Assembly: GCF_023091745.1 (NCBI RefSeq)
Contig: NC_068930.1
Span: forward strand, 10,004,262 to 10,068,261
DNA from: Budorcas taxicolor
Taxonomy: Eukaryota; Chordata; Mammalia; Artiodactyla; Bovidae
Direction: 5' to 3'
DNA: 64,000 nt
Made by a program: the position numbers and the translations under genes. The notes under the pieces were generated by a model that saw only the letters and a list, made by a program, of their open reading frames with translations, was not told the origin of the DNA and did not search any database. Numbering within the stretch: the first letter of the stretch is position 1; every line of letters starts with the position of its first letter. Below are positions 1 to 10,834 of the stretch, piece after piece.

Positions 1-1459
1 TTCAGGTGGAGGGTCCGTGCCCCTGGGCAGGCCTGGCCTCTTAGTGACCCCTGTGGGTCCTGCCCGACAGCCTGCTCTCTCTTCACTGATGTTAACAAGA
101 GCCCTGGCCAAAGGCTGGCTGAGGGAGGTCTTCCAGATAGTGAAGAATCGCTGAGGCTGGCCCCAGGCTCCAGTGTGGACGCCCAGCTTACACTCGTGGG
201 AAAGAAAGCTGCTTCAGGATGCACGTCAGAGCAGCCAGGTCGCTCTGATGTTCAGAGTGAGGGTAAGATCAGGAGACCCCACAGGCAGCCCCCAGGGCGT
301 GCTGATCCGGGCTGGGCTCCGTCCCGGCCACGTGCCCCAGCCCAGAAAGTGGCGGGGGGGGGGGGGGTGGGCCTCGGTCCCCTCCTCCCTGCTCCAGGTC
401 TAACTTGCCCATCTGCTGACGATGATGGCACTGACGACCAGGCGTCCTGGGATCAGCCAGGGCCAAGGCTCCAAAGCTCACCCACACCCACGACTGATTC
501 ACGCTCACAGCAACCAGGAGTCAGCGGGCATCGAGTCCACTTTACACGGCTTGGTGGGTACGGCACAGGCCCCACACCAGCCTGGATGCCTGCCTCTAGA
601 CCCTTCCCCCACGTGCAAAAGAGGTGTATGGCGTCCACCACCTGAAGGGCAACACAGGCAGTGAGCAACCTCAAAGGACTCAGCACTGCATCAGGCAGGC
701 AGTGAGGGCTCAGTAACCACTGTCATCTCACAAGTGGGGTGCCTGGGTCCCTGAAAGTCCTTCCACTGTAAGCATCTGCAATCTGGGCCGCCCGGTCCAG
801 TCCTCATTGCTTAGGAAAGCTGCAGGGGGTGTGAGGTGCCACCTCAGCCAGTGATGGCTCACCCCTGGGGACAGGAGGTGGGCACTAAGGGCAAGCACCA
901 TTCTGTGACCCACAGGTCATGCCAGGGAGGCCACGGCCTCCGCCCCTCTGAGGGCTCCGTGACTGTTTCATCTGGGTCGATCGAATTCAAGTCAACATCT
1001 TCATAAACAAAGCCAGGCACCTGGAGCTCCCTGCTGATCTTTGGGCAGAGATGAGTTTCTTGAAGGATGAACCCCTGGAGACAGAGTTAGAGCCCCGGGG
1101 TTTGAACCAACAGCACAACTGGCAGATGGACTCAGACTTTCTGGGTCCGAGTCCTGGTCTTCTCCTTTCTAGGTCTGTAACTAACACGGTACCTAATCCC
1201 TAGGATCAGGGAGCTGGCATGTATAGAGCTCTTCAGTGGTTCCCTAGACATGCAAAGGGCAGGCAAGGGGGCAAAACTCAGCTACTCCCAGCACCAGGGG
1301 GTGCCCGCTCTGTGATCTGAGTGGGGCCCTGCCCCCCTCCCCGCTCTGGCTCTGGACACCTGGTTTGGCCACCCTGGGGGCTGCTCCTTGCTATGACAAA
1401 GCTACCGCCACTGCACAGAGCCTGCAGGGGCTTTAAAGTGCTCAGTGCAGTGCCCTTAC
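1..1459 (-). other. SYNM: SYNM intron 2 (5' part; continues off the left edge)
   Basis: This lies immediately 3' (minus strand) of SYNM exon 2, whose donor GT is at 1459-1458. I looked here on the minus strand for the next exon, which should encode the alanine-leucine-leucine-glutamate continuation of the rod end, and did not see it. It is presumably to the left. A run of 14 G lies at 354-367. Several short open frames here on both strands are GC-rich noise with no recognisable domain. Confidence 0.75.
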
Positions 1460-1584
1460 CTGTAGGTTGCCACCTCCAGGCTGAGGCCAGTCTTCACCTG
1501 CACGAGCTCCTGGTAGTCCCGCAGCCGGTCAGCCATGGCCAAGGTGAGGGCTGCCTTCTCATCCTCCAGGTAGGCAATCTCTCT
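1460..1584 (-). CDS. SYNM: Synemin, exon 2 (rod-end segment)
   Basis: This 125-nt exon is read on the minus strand. It encodes 41 residues plus two bases, including the stretches YLEDEKAALTLAMADRLRDY and VKTGLSLEVATYR. This is the end of coil 2 and the start of the helix termination motif of intermediate filaments (the family pattern is EIATYRxLLEGE; here EVATYR, interrupted by the splice after TAC AG). The donor at 1459 reads GTAAGG. The acceptor is a pyrimidine-rich tract ending CTTTAG at 1590-1585, which places the exon start at 1584 in phase 0 after exon 1's CAG. An alternative acceptor two AG steps downstream would start the exon at 1580 (see findings). The exon ends in phase 2. Synemin co-assembles with desmin or vimentin and links filaments to Z-lines and costameres; this segment is part of the rod needed for heteropolymer formation. 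Identification is from remembered synemin sequence and the intermediate filament pattern. Both exons read the same way on the same strand. Confidence 0.95.
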
Positions 1585-1730
1585 CTAAAGAGAACAGAAG
1601 TTTTGGGGGTCAGGAGGCTGGAGCTCTGCGGGGTCCAACACAAAAAGAGATGACAAATTTCCAGATTTATTAAAAACACAGTCGTTGCAAGGACAATTTT
1701 TAAATACTGTATTTCTCCCACCTGGAAAAG

Positions 1731-1746
1731 TTTTTTTTTTTTTTTT
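1731..1746. repeat. Poly-T run (T16)
   Basis: Sixteen consecutive T in SYNM intron 1. No SINE body was recognised beside it. Confidence 0.9.
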
Positions 1747-2140
1747 AATCACTTAAGGAAGATGTGATTAGCACACAGAATTTTCTGTTCATACTCCCTA
1801 ATAATAAAGCTTGTAAAGCATTTCTACACCTTAGACATCAGTCAGCATAGGTAAGTAAATACAGTAACACTGGCGAAGTAAGATACTATTTAAAATAAGC
1901 CAAGACTAGAAAGCAGGGATTTTACTATATTTAAAACAGAAGTCACTCAGATCTGAAACAGAATTTTCCCCACACTCACAATTTGCCCAGTTATATAAGC
2001 TGATACAGACTTCTTTGCTTCACGTAGACAAGCTACTTTAAAATTATCTGGGAGAAAAGTTACATTAATTTGACAAGAAAATATTCAGGGCATAAATGTC
2101 AAAAGTCAGATCTGGATATAAACCTTCATGACTGTTCTCA

Positions 2141-2593
2141 TTCAGTTCAGTTGCTCAGTCGTGTCCGACTCTTTGTGACCCCATGAATCACAGCACGCCA
2201 GGCCTCCCTGTCCATCACCAACTCCTGGAGTTCACTCAAACTTACATCCATCGAGTCACTGATGCCATCCAGCCATCTCATCCTCTGTCGTCCCCTTCTC
2301 CTCCTGCCCCCAATCCCTCCAGGCATCAGAGTCTTTTCCAATGAGTCAACTCTTCACATGAGTTGGCCAAAGGACTGGAGTTTCAGCTTTAGCATCATTC
2401 CTTCCAATGAACACCCAGGGTTGATCTCCTTCAGAATGGACTGGTTGGATCTCCTTGCAGTCCAAGGGACTCTCAAGAGTCTTCTCCAACACCACGGTTC
2501 AAAATTATCAATTCTTCGGCACTCAGCTTTCTTCATAGTCCAGCTCTCACATCCATACATGACCACTGGAAAAACCACAGCCTGGACTAGACA
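2141..2593 (-). mobile_element. BovB (RTE LINE) 3' end, reverse orientation
   Basis: The minus strand carries the C-terminal part of the BovB open frame: the stretches ending [11 protein letters not shown] and [18 protein letters not shown], then the 3' terminal GACTGAGCAACTGAA-type tail, here seen reversed as 'tcagttcagttgctcagtcg'. A 7-bp direct repeat, ttctcat, flanks the copy at about 2135-2141 and 2594-2600 and is a plausible target site duplication. The element is 5'-truncated and its frame is broken, so it is not active. Confidence 0.92.
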
Positions 2594-3411
2594 TTCTCAT
2601 AGCACATGGTTAATAAGAGCTCCCAGGCACATGTTCACACGGTCCCCATGGCAGTTCCGCTCCCACGGGGTTAACTGCATCTGTCCGTGTCCGCCGGCTG
2701 GGAGACATCGCAGGGCGCGGCCTCCTGCACTCCCCACTGCCCTGCCTCCCCCATCCCCGTCTCTAGAAAAATGTCCTTTACATGAGTCATACAACACACA
2801 ACTGGTGAACCGGATTTGAAATGAAATGACCAAGGTAATATTACCTTCCTCAAAATGTACCAGTTTAAATCGACAATATATTTTAATAAACACAATGGTT
2901 TCATTTATACCATTTCCCAGTTCTGCACTACTCTGCATTAACAGTTTTACATAGCGTTTTATAGTTATGCTGGGGAATAATTAGCTGAACAAATACTTAG
3001 AACTTTGAGTAAGTCTACATACTTTAACTTCTGGTTTGCAATTATTTCTGAATACAATTAACTAAAAAGCTTACATTCTTAGACAGTTATCTTTGTGGAA
3101 TTTAAAACCTGTAAGACTATTGGGAGAAGGAAATCTATTTTCATTTATCACATGATCCCTCCATCAAAGGCGCCTGGCAACATGCTGACCGTCCGAAATC
3201 AATACAGAGTCTATGCAACTAAGGTCTCACGCTGGATTTACCAAGCATGACCAGCATGTAAATGATTCTGCCTCTCATAGCAGTTCTATACATCCAAACT
3301 AATAACTGCTGCATGTTCTTTTCGTCTATATAAAGTATGCTAAAACAAAAACTGAAGCTACTTCGCTTTGAAAGCGAAAGAATAATTTTTAAGCAAAGCA
3401 GTAAATTTAAG

Positions 3412-3540
3412 AAGCGCTGCTGCTGCTGCGTCGCTTCATTCGTGTCCGACTGTGTGTGACCCCATAGACAGCAGCCCACCAGGCTCCGCCGTCCCTGGGA
3501 TTCTCCAGGCAAGAACACTGGAGTGCGTTGCCATTTCCCA
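3412..3540 (-). mobile_element. Bov-A-type SINE unit, reverse orientation
   Basis: It begins with a (GCT)n tail and continues with the reversed Bov-A unit (TCCGACTGTGTGTGACCCC, then CCTGGGATTCTCCAGGCA). Only the 3' unit of the dimer is present. It directly abuts a BovB copy in the opposite orientation. Confidence 0.88.
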
Positions 3541-4054
3541 CTAGGTAGTATCATATTGAAAAGCAGAGACATTACTTTGCCAACAAAGGTCCATCTAGTC
3601 AAGGCTATGGTTTTTCCTGTCGTCATGTATGGATGTGAGAGTTGGACTGTGAAGAAGGCTGAGCGCTGAAGAATTGATGCTTTTGAACTGTGGTGTTGGA
3701 GAAGACTCTTGAGAGTCCCTTGGACTGCAAGGAGATCCAACCAGTCCATTCTGAAGGAGATCAGCCCTGGGATTTCTTTGGAAGGAATGATGCTAAAGCT
3801 GAAACTCCAGTCCTTTGGCCACCTCATGTAAAGAGTTGACTCTTTGGAAAAGACTCTGATGCTGGGAGGGATTGGGGGCAGGAGGAGAAGTGGACAACAG
3901 AGGATGAGATGGCTGGATGGCATCACTGACTCAATGGACATAAGTCTGAGTGAACTCCGGGAGTTGGTGATGGACAGGGAGGCCTGGCGTGCTGCGATTC
4001 GTGGGGTCGCAAAGAGTTGGACACAACTGAGCGACAGAACTGAACTGAACTGAG
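3541..4054 (+). mobile_element. BovB 3' end, forward orientation
   Basis: The sequence matches the other BovB 3' ends in this window. It starts in the AAAAGCAGAGACATTAC region, runs through GGATGTGAGAGTTGGAC and ends at CGACAGAACTGAACTGAAC near 4053. The reading frame 3844-4053 is the C-terminal BovB fragment. It is 5'-truncated and has stops upstream. Confidence 0.93.
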
Positions 4055-5699
4055 GGTGGGTAAGTGTAAACATCCTCCAAAACTGGCATTATAAATAGGT
4101 AAAGAGGTTCATCAAAGCAGACCATTGGCCAGTCTTGATTTAAGTGACAGCTACCAGAATTTGGTCACACATGACATTCACGTATTCTGTAGTTAAGTCT
4201 CAGTGTTAAAACCCCATGTTCCCCCATTTTAGAGGAAGTATAAACTCAGGTACAAGGTTACAGTATGAAATGCTGTGTAAACATAAGTATATGAATCCTT
4301 CCTACTAGAGGTAATTCTACCTAAATATTAAAATTTGATGACATATAGTAATGTCTTTGCAGAGAAGTTCAGTTATTGCTAAAATGCTTCGGAAAAGAAC
4401 CACACATATTCAATTGTCTAACCACAAACCTCCTAGGCAGGTCAAGATCTCCCAGCCATGCCAAGGAGGTGGCACGAAGATTTTTCTCCCCCCCAGGGGC
4501 CCGGAACAGTTCTGTACCCCCACAAAATAGAAGGAAAATCAAACTGTGTTTAAGTTACAATAAGAGCAGTTCCAACCACATTCCCACCTGAGTCAAGTCT
4601 TCCTAAACTGTCAAAGGAAAACTCATTGACTTTTGGGAGCAGGAAACGTAAGAATTACTGGCTCCCAGCAGTCTCCACAGGAATTGTAACCCATCCTGCT
4701 GGTTGAATAATGTGTCATACTTGGCCTCCAGTTCTCCAGAAGTTTTCAGACACTGGGCCAGGCAAAGGCACTTGAGCCTGACACACAGCAGTGAATTCTA
4801 ACCCAGGCAGAGCAGTTTTGCCGAGTGATACAAGAGCTGGGGAAAAAGGTCACCTTTTCAGTTGCTATTTTAGAGAACTTCTGGGTGCCTCACAACAGAT
4901 GATGAAATGCAAACGACACAAGGGAAAGCATGCTGCACTCAGTGTCCAAAGAATTCTCCTTTCTCTTCACCCAACTTGAGCGGCTCCTAGCTAAGCACGT
5001 CACCCAGACACAAGGGGAAGAGCGTGCAAAGGTCACCTTGAATGCTGGAGCTCGAGGGAATTTAAATACTGTGATAACCGCATTTACATGCAAAAACTAA
5101 AAGTAAGTGTTAGTAACAATGCACTGACTAGATGCTAAGTATTTGCAGCTCTGACCCAGGCTACGTTCTGAACTCCAGGCTCATCATTTTGTGTTATGAG
5201 AGCAGGTGGCTATCTCAGAGGCATTTCAAACCCAACTCTGCTCTCCCACCCAAGCCTGCCTTCCTGCACCAACCCCATTCCTCCAGCTCCTCTGGCCCCA
5301 AGCCCTGGAGAGGAACTTGATTTCCCCCTCTCTCCCACCATGTCCAATCCATCTGCAAAGCCTATGGGCTTCAACTTCAGGGTGAAGTCCGACCTCTGCC
5401 CTTCGCTGCTGCCCATGGCCCAGTCCTTCAGCACCTCCTGTCTTGATGGCAAGGTCTCCAAAAGAGATCGCCCTGCTCCCACCTGTGTGGTTGGAACTGC
5501 ACTTATCTCAACTTACAGTCTGATTTTCCTCCTCTTATTTTGCGGGGTGCAGAACTGTTCTGGGAGGGAGAGAATTTTTGTGTTACCTCTTTGGTATGGC
5601 TCGGAGATCTTGACCTGCTTAGCAGATTTGCAGTTAGAGCACTGAATGTGTCTGATATTTTTTTCTAAGCATTTTAACAATAATTAAATTTCTCTGCTA

Positions 5700-5736
5700 C
5701 AGTCCATGGGGTCACAAAGAGTTGGAAACGACCAAT
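5700..5736 (+). mobile_element. Bov-A 3'-unit fragment
   Basis: Only about 37 bp resemble a SINE here: CAGTCCATGGGGTCACAAAG followed by a diverged GAGTTGGAAACGACC. It is probably a truncated remnant. Confidence 0.55.
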
Positions 5737-6359
5737 GCGACTTAGTACGCACAAACTGCTTTGCAAAGAAGTCATGTGCAACACAGCAGCCAAGGAGACT
5801 CCATGAAATGACACAGGTCACCACTCATCTCTGCACAGAGCCCTCCAGCGGCCTTCCACACGCTCAGAGCGGAAGCCCAAGGCCTGTGGTGGCCCCCTCC
5901 CCCTCCTGCACGCGCCCCGGTCACACCCGCCACTGAACACCGCACTGCTTCCACCTCCAGACCTGTGAGGTCAAGGTCTTGTCCATTGAGTCTGTTATGT
6001 TCCCTGCTCTACCCCCAGGACTTTAGAGGCCAGCTTGGCACACTACGTGCTCAATGTGGGCTACTTTCATCACCCCTAGCTCACAGATGGGGAAACAGAG
6101 ACACAAACATGGCAGAGCCAGAAATGAGACCGAAGCAGGGCAGCTAAACTGACTCCATTACAATCAAAAGAAAGTTCTCAGTCATTCACACCTCGGCGGT
6201 TGTGTAAGCAGTCCAGGGCAGGCCTCGAGGCTAAAAGCACACTTTCACAAGCCAAAATTTCTGTGTTTATGGGTAAGGCTGGAGTAAATCACAAACGTCT
6301 TCCAGTTTTTGCCCGAAGTCCCTTCCTGCAGACTGGGAGGCCGGGTTCAAGTGATCTGT

Positions 6360-6570
6360 GCTCAGTCGCTCAGTTGTGACCAACTCTTTGTGGCCCCATG
6401 AACTGTAGCCCGCCAGGCTCCCCTGTCCATGGAATTTTCCAGGCAGGAATACTGGAGTGGGTTGCCATTTCCTTCTCCAGGGGATCTTCTCAACCCAGGG
6501 ATCAAACCCGTATATCTTACATCTCCTGCGTTGGCAGGCGGCTTCTTCACCACCACACCACCTGGGAAGC
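6360..6570 (-). mobile_element. Bov-tA SINE, reverse orientation
   Basis: Read from the plus strand, the BovB-derived tail comes first (GTGACCAACTCTTTGTGG), then the body, then the reversed tRNA-like head with its B-box-like GGGATCAAACCC and terminal ACCACCTGGGAAGC. An imperfect duplication (ttcaagtgatctg / ttcaagaaatctg) flanks it at about 6347 and 6571. Confidence 0.92.
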
Positions 6571-7019
6571 TTCAAGAAATCTGAACTATACACAAATGCT
6601 GGGGACGTGGATGTCAGTTCATCAAACTTCTCTGGCAAATCTGAGGCAAGGGGCCTACCAGACAGGCCTAAGGCATGTAGGCCATCTGGGAAAGCCCACT
6701 TTCCCCAGGGACGCCTGGTGAGCAGCTTTGCCCTCGAGCTGCAGATGCAGCCCAGAGCCTGGATACTATGTGGGGGTTCCTGCCTCCAAATAGGGGTTTC
6801 CACTAAACCATTCGGGAAACAGAAGAAAGGAAATGAATGACTTAACTCTGAACTATTCTGACAGCAGCCAGCTGGAAGGGTCTGAAAGCATTTTAGAATT
6901 GTAGATTAACAGGCGCCTCTGCGCCAGTCCTTAGGACGAACAGGGATCATCACTGTAGGAAAGCAAAATGGAATACTGGTTTCAAGTCCATTTTAACAGA
7001 ACAGACAGCAGAGAGGGAA

Positions 7020-7240
7020 TACTGCCCAGTGGTTAGTTGCTCAAGCAATGAAGCTGCAATCAAATCCAGGCTTAGCTACTTACTAACTGGGTGACCTACG
7101 GGCCTCAGTTTCATCATCTGCAAGATGGGGCAAATATTGGTACCCACTTCCTAAGACTGGCATGAGGACTGAGAGTGAAAACACATGTGATGGGCTTCGT
7201 ACCTGTGGTACCCAGCATACAAGAAGTTAATTCTTAGTAA
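7020..7240 (+). mobile_element. MIR SINE, forward
   Basis: Ancient MIR pattern: TTAGCTACTTACTAACTGGG and TGACC, then CCTCAGTTTCATCATCTGCA, AGATGGGG, and the CCTAAGACTGGCATGAGGA region. It is diverged and lies in SYNM intron 1. Confidence 0.8.
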
Positions 7241-8375
7241 TGAAACTTTTATTACAGTAAATTAGTTAAATCAGGTCTTCTGTTTCCAGTCTCCCCAGGG
7301 TAGCTTCTTTAGAATTTGAAGACGTCAGGAGCTTGGGGTTAAATCATCAATACTCACTCTTAAACAAAATTTCTAGCATTTCTACACTCCTTAAAAATAA
7401 AACACTAATGCTTGGTGTTGAGAGTCTTTTGGAATGCAACTTGAAATATAGTTGCTTTAAGCTAACTGACGAAAGATTCAGGGTATGGATAAGGAAATAC
7501 ACAGTACGATAAAGCCTGCACGTCCTTCTCAACATTTTCCTTCATCTTTACTTTAGTGGAATGAAGCAAATTCCAATAAGAGAAGTACTACTGGACAGGA
7601 CAGTGAGGTCCTGGTTTTGGGTCAGGTGTGACCCCAGGGAAGGGCCCTGGAGTCCCAGTGTCAAAGAAGGTAATCTGAACTGCATGTCAAGTGCCCACCT
7701 CTACTGGAATCAGAGGAACTCTGCTTCTATCTGTTTCATATCTGGGGGCGCACTTAGGAGTAACAGGGAGCGAAAGGGTTCTGCTGCTGAAAGGAACACT
7801 GAAACCAGAGCTTCCAGGTCCAAAATGAGCCCAGTGGGCTATGACTGCAAATGAATGGTGAGGATTGAGCCCATGAAACACGCCTCAAAAGAAGGCTTTT
7901 CCAAGGCTGCTGGCACAGCAGGGACCCTTGACGTGTAGCAGGGGTTCCCTACAAAGGGGTTCAGTAGGCAGGGAGCTTGGCAGACACTTCCCTTTGGTTA
8001 AAAACTCCATGAAAGCCTACGTTAAAGATACTTTCTAGCTTTCACTCAACATAGAACATAGGGCCCTCTGGAATTGGTATCCCTGGCCACCGTCACTGGA
8101 AAGGGAAGCTCGGTAGTGCAGAGTAAGTTCTGGAAACCAGTACACACTTCGCTACTCCCTGTCCTCACCCCAGCTACAACCCTGGCAGGAGGCTTTTGCA
8201 AACCATGACGCAAAGGCTTAAAAACCCACAATTCAAAAGACTACGTTCCAAACAACTGGGTACTGTTTCACTTCAAGATTTGCCATCCAGACTCCAGCTC
8301 TTTGAGGAGGGAAGCCCCAGGGCAGTGCTAAGGACCAGGGGCAATCAACGGATCCCTGCTGATTAATCGTACCTA

Positions 8376-8383
8376 TGACGTCA
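8376..8383. promoter_or_regulatory. Perfect palindromic CRE (TGACGTCA)
   Basis: An exact cAMP-response-element palindrome lies in unique sequence of SYNM intron 1, about 1.85 kb downstream of the start codon. It contains a CpG, which makes chance occurrence less likely in this CpG-poor region. Function is inferred from the motif alone. Confidence 0.4.
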
Positions 8384-9417
8384 CCACAGGCCCCTCTGCC
8401 ACAGCTGCTTCCTTTACTTCCTTCACTTCTGTTTTTAAAAAGGCACAAAATCACCCCAACACAAACTGTTAACTTGAAGCTATAAATGGTTTCCTTCCAG
8501 ATATTCCTGAATTTGTGTGGATGCGTCTTAAACTGACATTCTAGCGCAGTCTGGGGAGAATCGGGGCTAACCGCAGACTGGGCTGGGTGTACAGGTTATA
8601 AACCAGCCGCAGGTGTCACCCTGTCAGTGTGAGAAGCCTGAGCTTCCCTTCTCTGGACGAGAAACTGTTTATAGTACCTGCACTTGTAATAACATCCTGC
8701 CAGACACCTGCCTTAACCCAGCTTCTACCCAGAGATCTGGCATCAGCATGTACTGTGAGGAAAACATCTCTGATGAAGTTCTCTTCATTAAGATCGCTGC
8801 CCGTCCCAAAAACAAACAAGGCGGTGGCGGCCCAGGGAGCCCCGACCAGCTGCTTCCCACAGGAAAACCATTCTGGCAAAATAAAAACCCGATTTGGAAG
8901 ACAATTTACGCTTTCCCCAAAGGCGTCCTACTGTGCAACGGTGCTGCCACATTGAACGACTCAGGATAAGGGCTTGGCATTGCCTAGAAACCTCGCAACG
9001 CTGGGGCCTGTCTGAGGAGGAAGGAGCTGTCACCTCTGGAAGTCACTCTGGGGGGCTTCCTGGTCGACTTTAAAGTCAACTTGGTCCCTGAAGTACAGGA
9101 AATAGCAAAGAGAACCTGGAGTCTAGGGAGTCACTGGTCAGGATGCACCCAGGCCCGCCGAGGGCTACAGAACAGACAAGCGGAGCAGGACCCCGCCCCT
9201 GGGCACGAAGAGCCATCGCACCGCACTCCACGTCCAGCGGGGGATCCTGAGGCCGCGCCGCGGAGTCGGGCGGTCCCTTCGGCCCCGGGGTCCCCAGGGC
9301 CACCCCCTGGGCCGGGCCCGCCCGGCGGGGACGCCGCGCCCGGCCTGAATGCGGCGCCGTCCGGGGACCCGCCACCCGCCGGGCGCCCGGGGCCGGAGTG
9401 GGGGCGTTCCGGCTCAC

Positions 9418-10231
9418 CGACCTGCCGCTCCTCGGCCTGCAGCTCGGACGCCTCGCGGACCCGCAGCAGCTCCTCCTCCAGCAGCGCCCGCAGCTGCTCC
9501 AGCTCGAGCACCTCGCGCCTCAGGTCCTCCGCCTCGCGCGCGCACAGCCGCGCCTCCTCCTCGGCCTCGCGCCGGCTCTCCCGGCCGCGCCGCAGCGCCT
9601 CCTCCAGCTCGCGCACCTCGTCCTCGTACTGCTGCACGGTCTCCCGCCAGGCCTCGGCCACCAGCAGCGCGCAGTCCTCGTGCAGCTCCCGCAGGCGCGG
9701 CGGGGGCGCCGCAGGGCCGGCGACGCGGCCGCGGTAGCGCAAGGTCAGGGCGGCGGCGCGCGAGCGAAGCTCCCGCACGTCGCGCTCGCGGGCCGCGTCC
9801 AGGCCGCGGCGCTCGGCCTGCAGGCGGCCCAGCAGCGCCTCGAGGGCGGCGCGCGCGGCCAGCTCCTCCTGCAGCTCGCGGCGCTGCGAGTCGAGCTCGG
9901 CGTCCAGGCGGCCGCGGGCGGCGCGCGCCTCCTCGCCCAGCAGCCGCAGCTCCCGCAGCTCGCGCCGCAGGGCGTCCCGCTCGCCCTCCGCCAGAGCCGT
10001 GGCCCAGCTCAGCTCGTCCAGCTGCCGCCGCAGGCCGCGCGCCTCCTCCGCGCAGCGGGCCTCCGCCTCGGCCCACAGCCCCTCTTGGCCGCGCCGGCCG
10101 CGCAGCTCCTCCTCCAGGAGCAGGTTCTCTCGCTCCAGCTCCCGCACCCGGCACACGTAGTCGTACAGCCGGGCGTTGAGCTCCTGCAGCTCGGCCTTCT
10201 CAGGACCCGTGTGAAGCCGCCAGGACAGCAT
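9418..10231 (-). CDS. SYNM: Synemin, exon 1 (head and most of the rod)
   Basis: Read on the minus strand from ATG at 10231-10229. The product begins [20 protein letters not shown], which I recognise as synemin with its very short head (about 10 residues). Residues 11-46 form coil 1A (the [16 protein letters not shown] motif of intermediate filaments). Residues 50-170 are coil 1B, rich in Arg, Glu, Ala and Leu. A proline-rich linker (GPAAPPPRL) lies at about 172-180. Residues 181-270 begin coil 2 and end ELQAEERQ. The 270 codons reach CAG at 9424-9422. The donor is either GTCGGT at 9421 or the better GTGAGC at 9417 (see findings); the end coordinate given uses the latter. An A at -3 supports this ATG. 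An in-frame ATG 77 codons upstream is unlikely to be used because it lies beyond the CCAAT box. Synemin is a type IV intermediate filament protein that needs desmin or vimentin partners and is reported to anchor PKA. The very high GC content is normal for this exon. Confidence 0.97.
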
Positions 10232-10405
10232 CTTGCTGGGGTGCGGGGCTCCCCCGGCCGCCTGCTTCCCTCCGAACCCGGTCTTGTCCCCTCCGCCGCG
10301 CCGCCCCGGCCCCGCCGCCGCTCCGGAGGCCCGCAGACTGTGGCGCGAGCCGGCGCGCCGCCGCTCCTGGTCCGCCCGGCGGGCGGGAGTGGGCGCGGCC
10401 TCCAG

Positions 10406-10410
10406 CCAAT
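10406..10410. promoter_or_regulatory. CCAAT box (inverted relative to SYNM)
   Basis: The sequence CCAGCCAATCAGGGCG contains the extended CCAATCA (NF-Y-type) motif on the plus strand, about 175 bp upstream of the SYNM ATG and next to GC-rich boxes. NF-Y sites work in either orientation. Assignment is by motif and position. Confidence 0.6.
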
Positions 10411-10547
10411 CAGGGCGCGGCTCGAGCGGGCACCGTGGCCGCGCGGCGCCCCCTGGCGGCATGATCGTGGCCCCGCGCGGCCGTCCAGCCCCGGGACAGT
10501 CCGGAAAACCGCGGGCGGGCTCGCAGAAGGGATGCCCAGGTCAGGGC

Positions 10548-10834
10548 AGCCGCTCATTCGTGTCCGACCCTTTGCGACCCCATGGACTGCAGCACGCCAG
10601 GCCTCCCTGTCCATCACCAACTCCCAGAGTTTACCCAAACGCATGTCCATCGAGTCAGGGATGCCATCCAACCATCTCATCTTCTGTTGTCCCCTTCTCC
10701 TCCCGCCTTCAATCTTTCCCAGCATCAGGGTCTTTTCCAGTGAGTCAGTTCTTCTAATCAGGTGGCCAAAGTATTGGAGTTTCAGCCTCGGCATCAGTCC
10801 TTCCAATGAACACCCAGGACTGATTTCCGCAGGG
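10548..10834 (-). mobile_element. BovB 3' end next to the SYNM promoter, reverse orientation
   Basis: The reversed BovB 3' terminus (CTCATTCGTGTCCGACCC, CATGGACTGCAGCACGCC) runs to GAACACCCAGGACTGATTTC. It is a short 5'-truncated copy. On the minus strand the frame reads the BovB C-terminus ([18 protein letters not shown]). It lies about 140 bp upstream of the SYNM CCAAT box and marks the upstream edge of the CpG island. Confidence 0.92.

Larger units (their letters stand above)
1585..9417 (-). other. SYNM: SYNM intron 1
   Basis: This is an intron of about 7.8 kb between exon 1 and exon 2. It contains a T16 run (1731-1746), BovB copies at 2141-2593 and 3541-4054, a Bov-A unit at 3412-3540, a small Bov-A fragment near 5700, a Bov-tA at 6360-6570, a MIR at 7020-7240 and a perfect CRE palindrome at 8376. 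The remaining sequence (4.1-5.7, 5.75-6.35 and 7.25-9.2 kb) looks unique. Open frames there, such as 5196-5645 and 7561-7854 on the plus strand, have no recognisable domain and no homologue that I know. Confidence 0.85.
9190..10530 (-). promoter_or_regulatory. SYNM: SYNM CpG-island promoter and first exon
   Basis: A dense CpG island of about 1.3 kb covers exon 1 and the region just upstream of it. No TATA box is visible upstream of the ATG. GC-box-like GGGCGGG motifs (about 10380-10400) and a CCAAT box at 10406-10410 lie 150-180 bp upstream of the start codon. The island ends abruptly near 10530, where a BovB copy begins. The transcription start is not determinable by eye. Confidence 0.85.

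Noticed and set aside
3219..4073. 284-codon open frame on the minus strand
   Set aside because: It is the antisense of a Bov-A unit and a BovB copy joined by chance.
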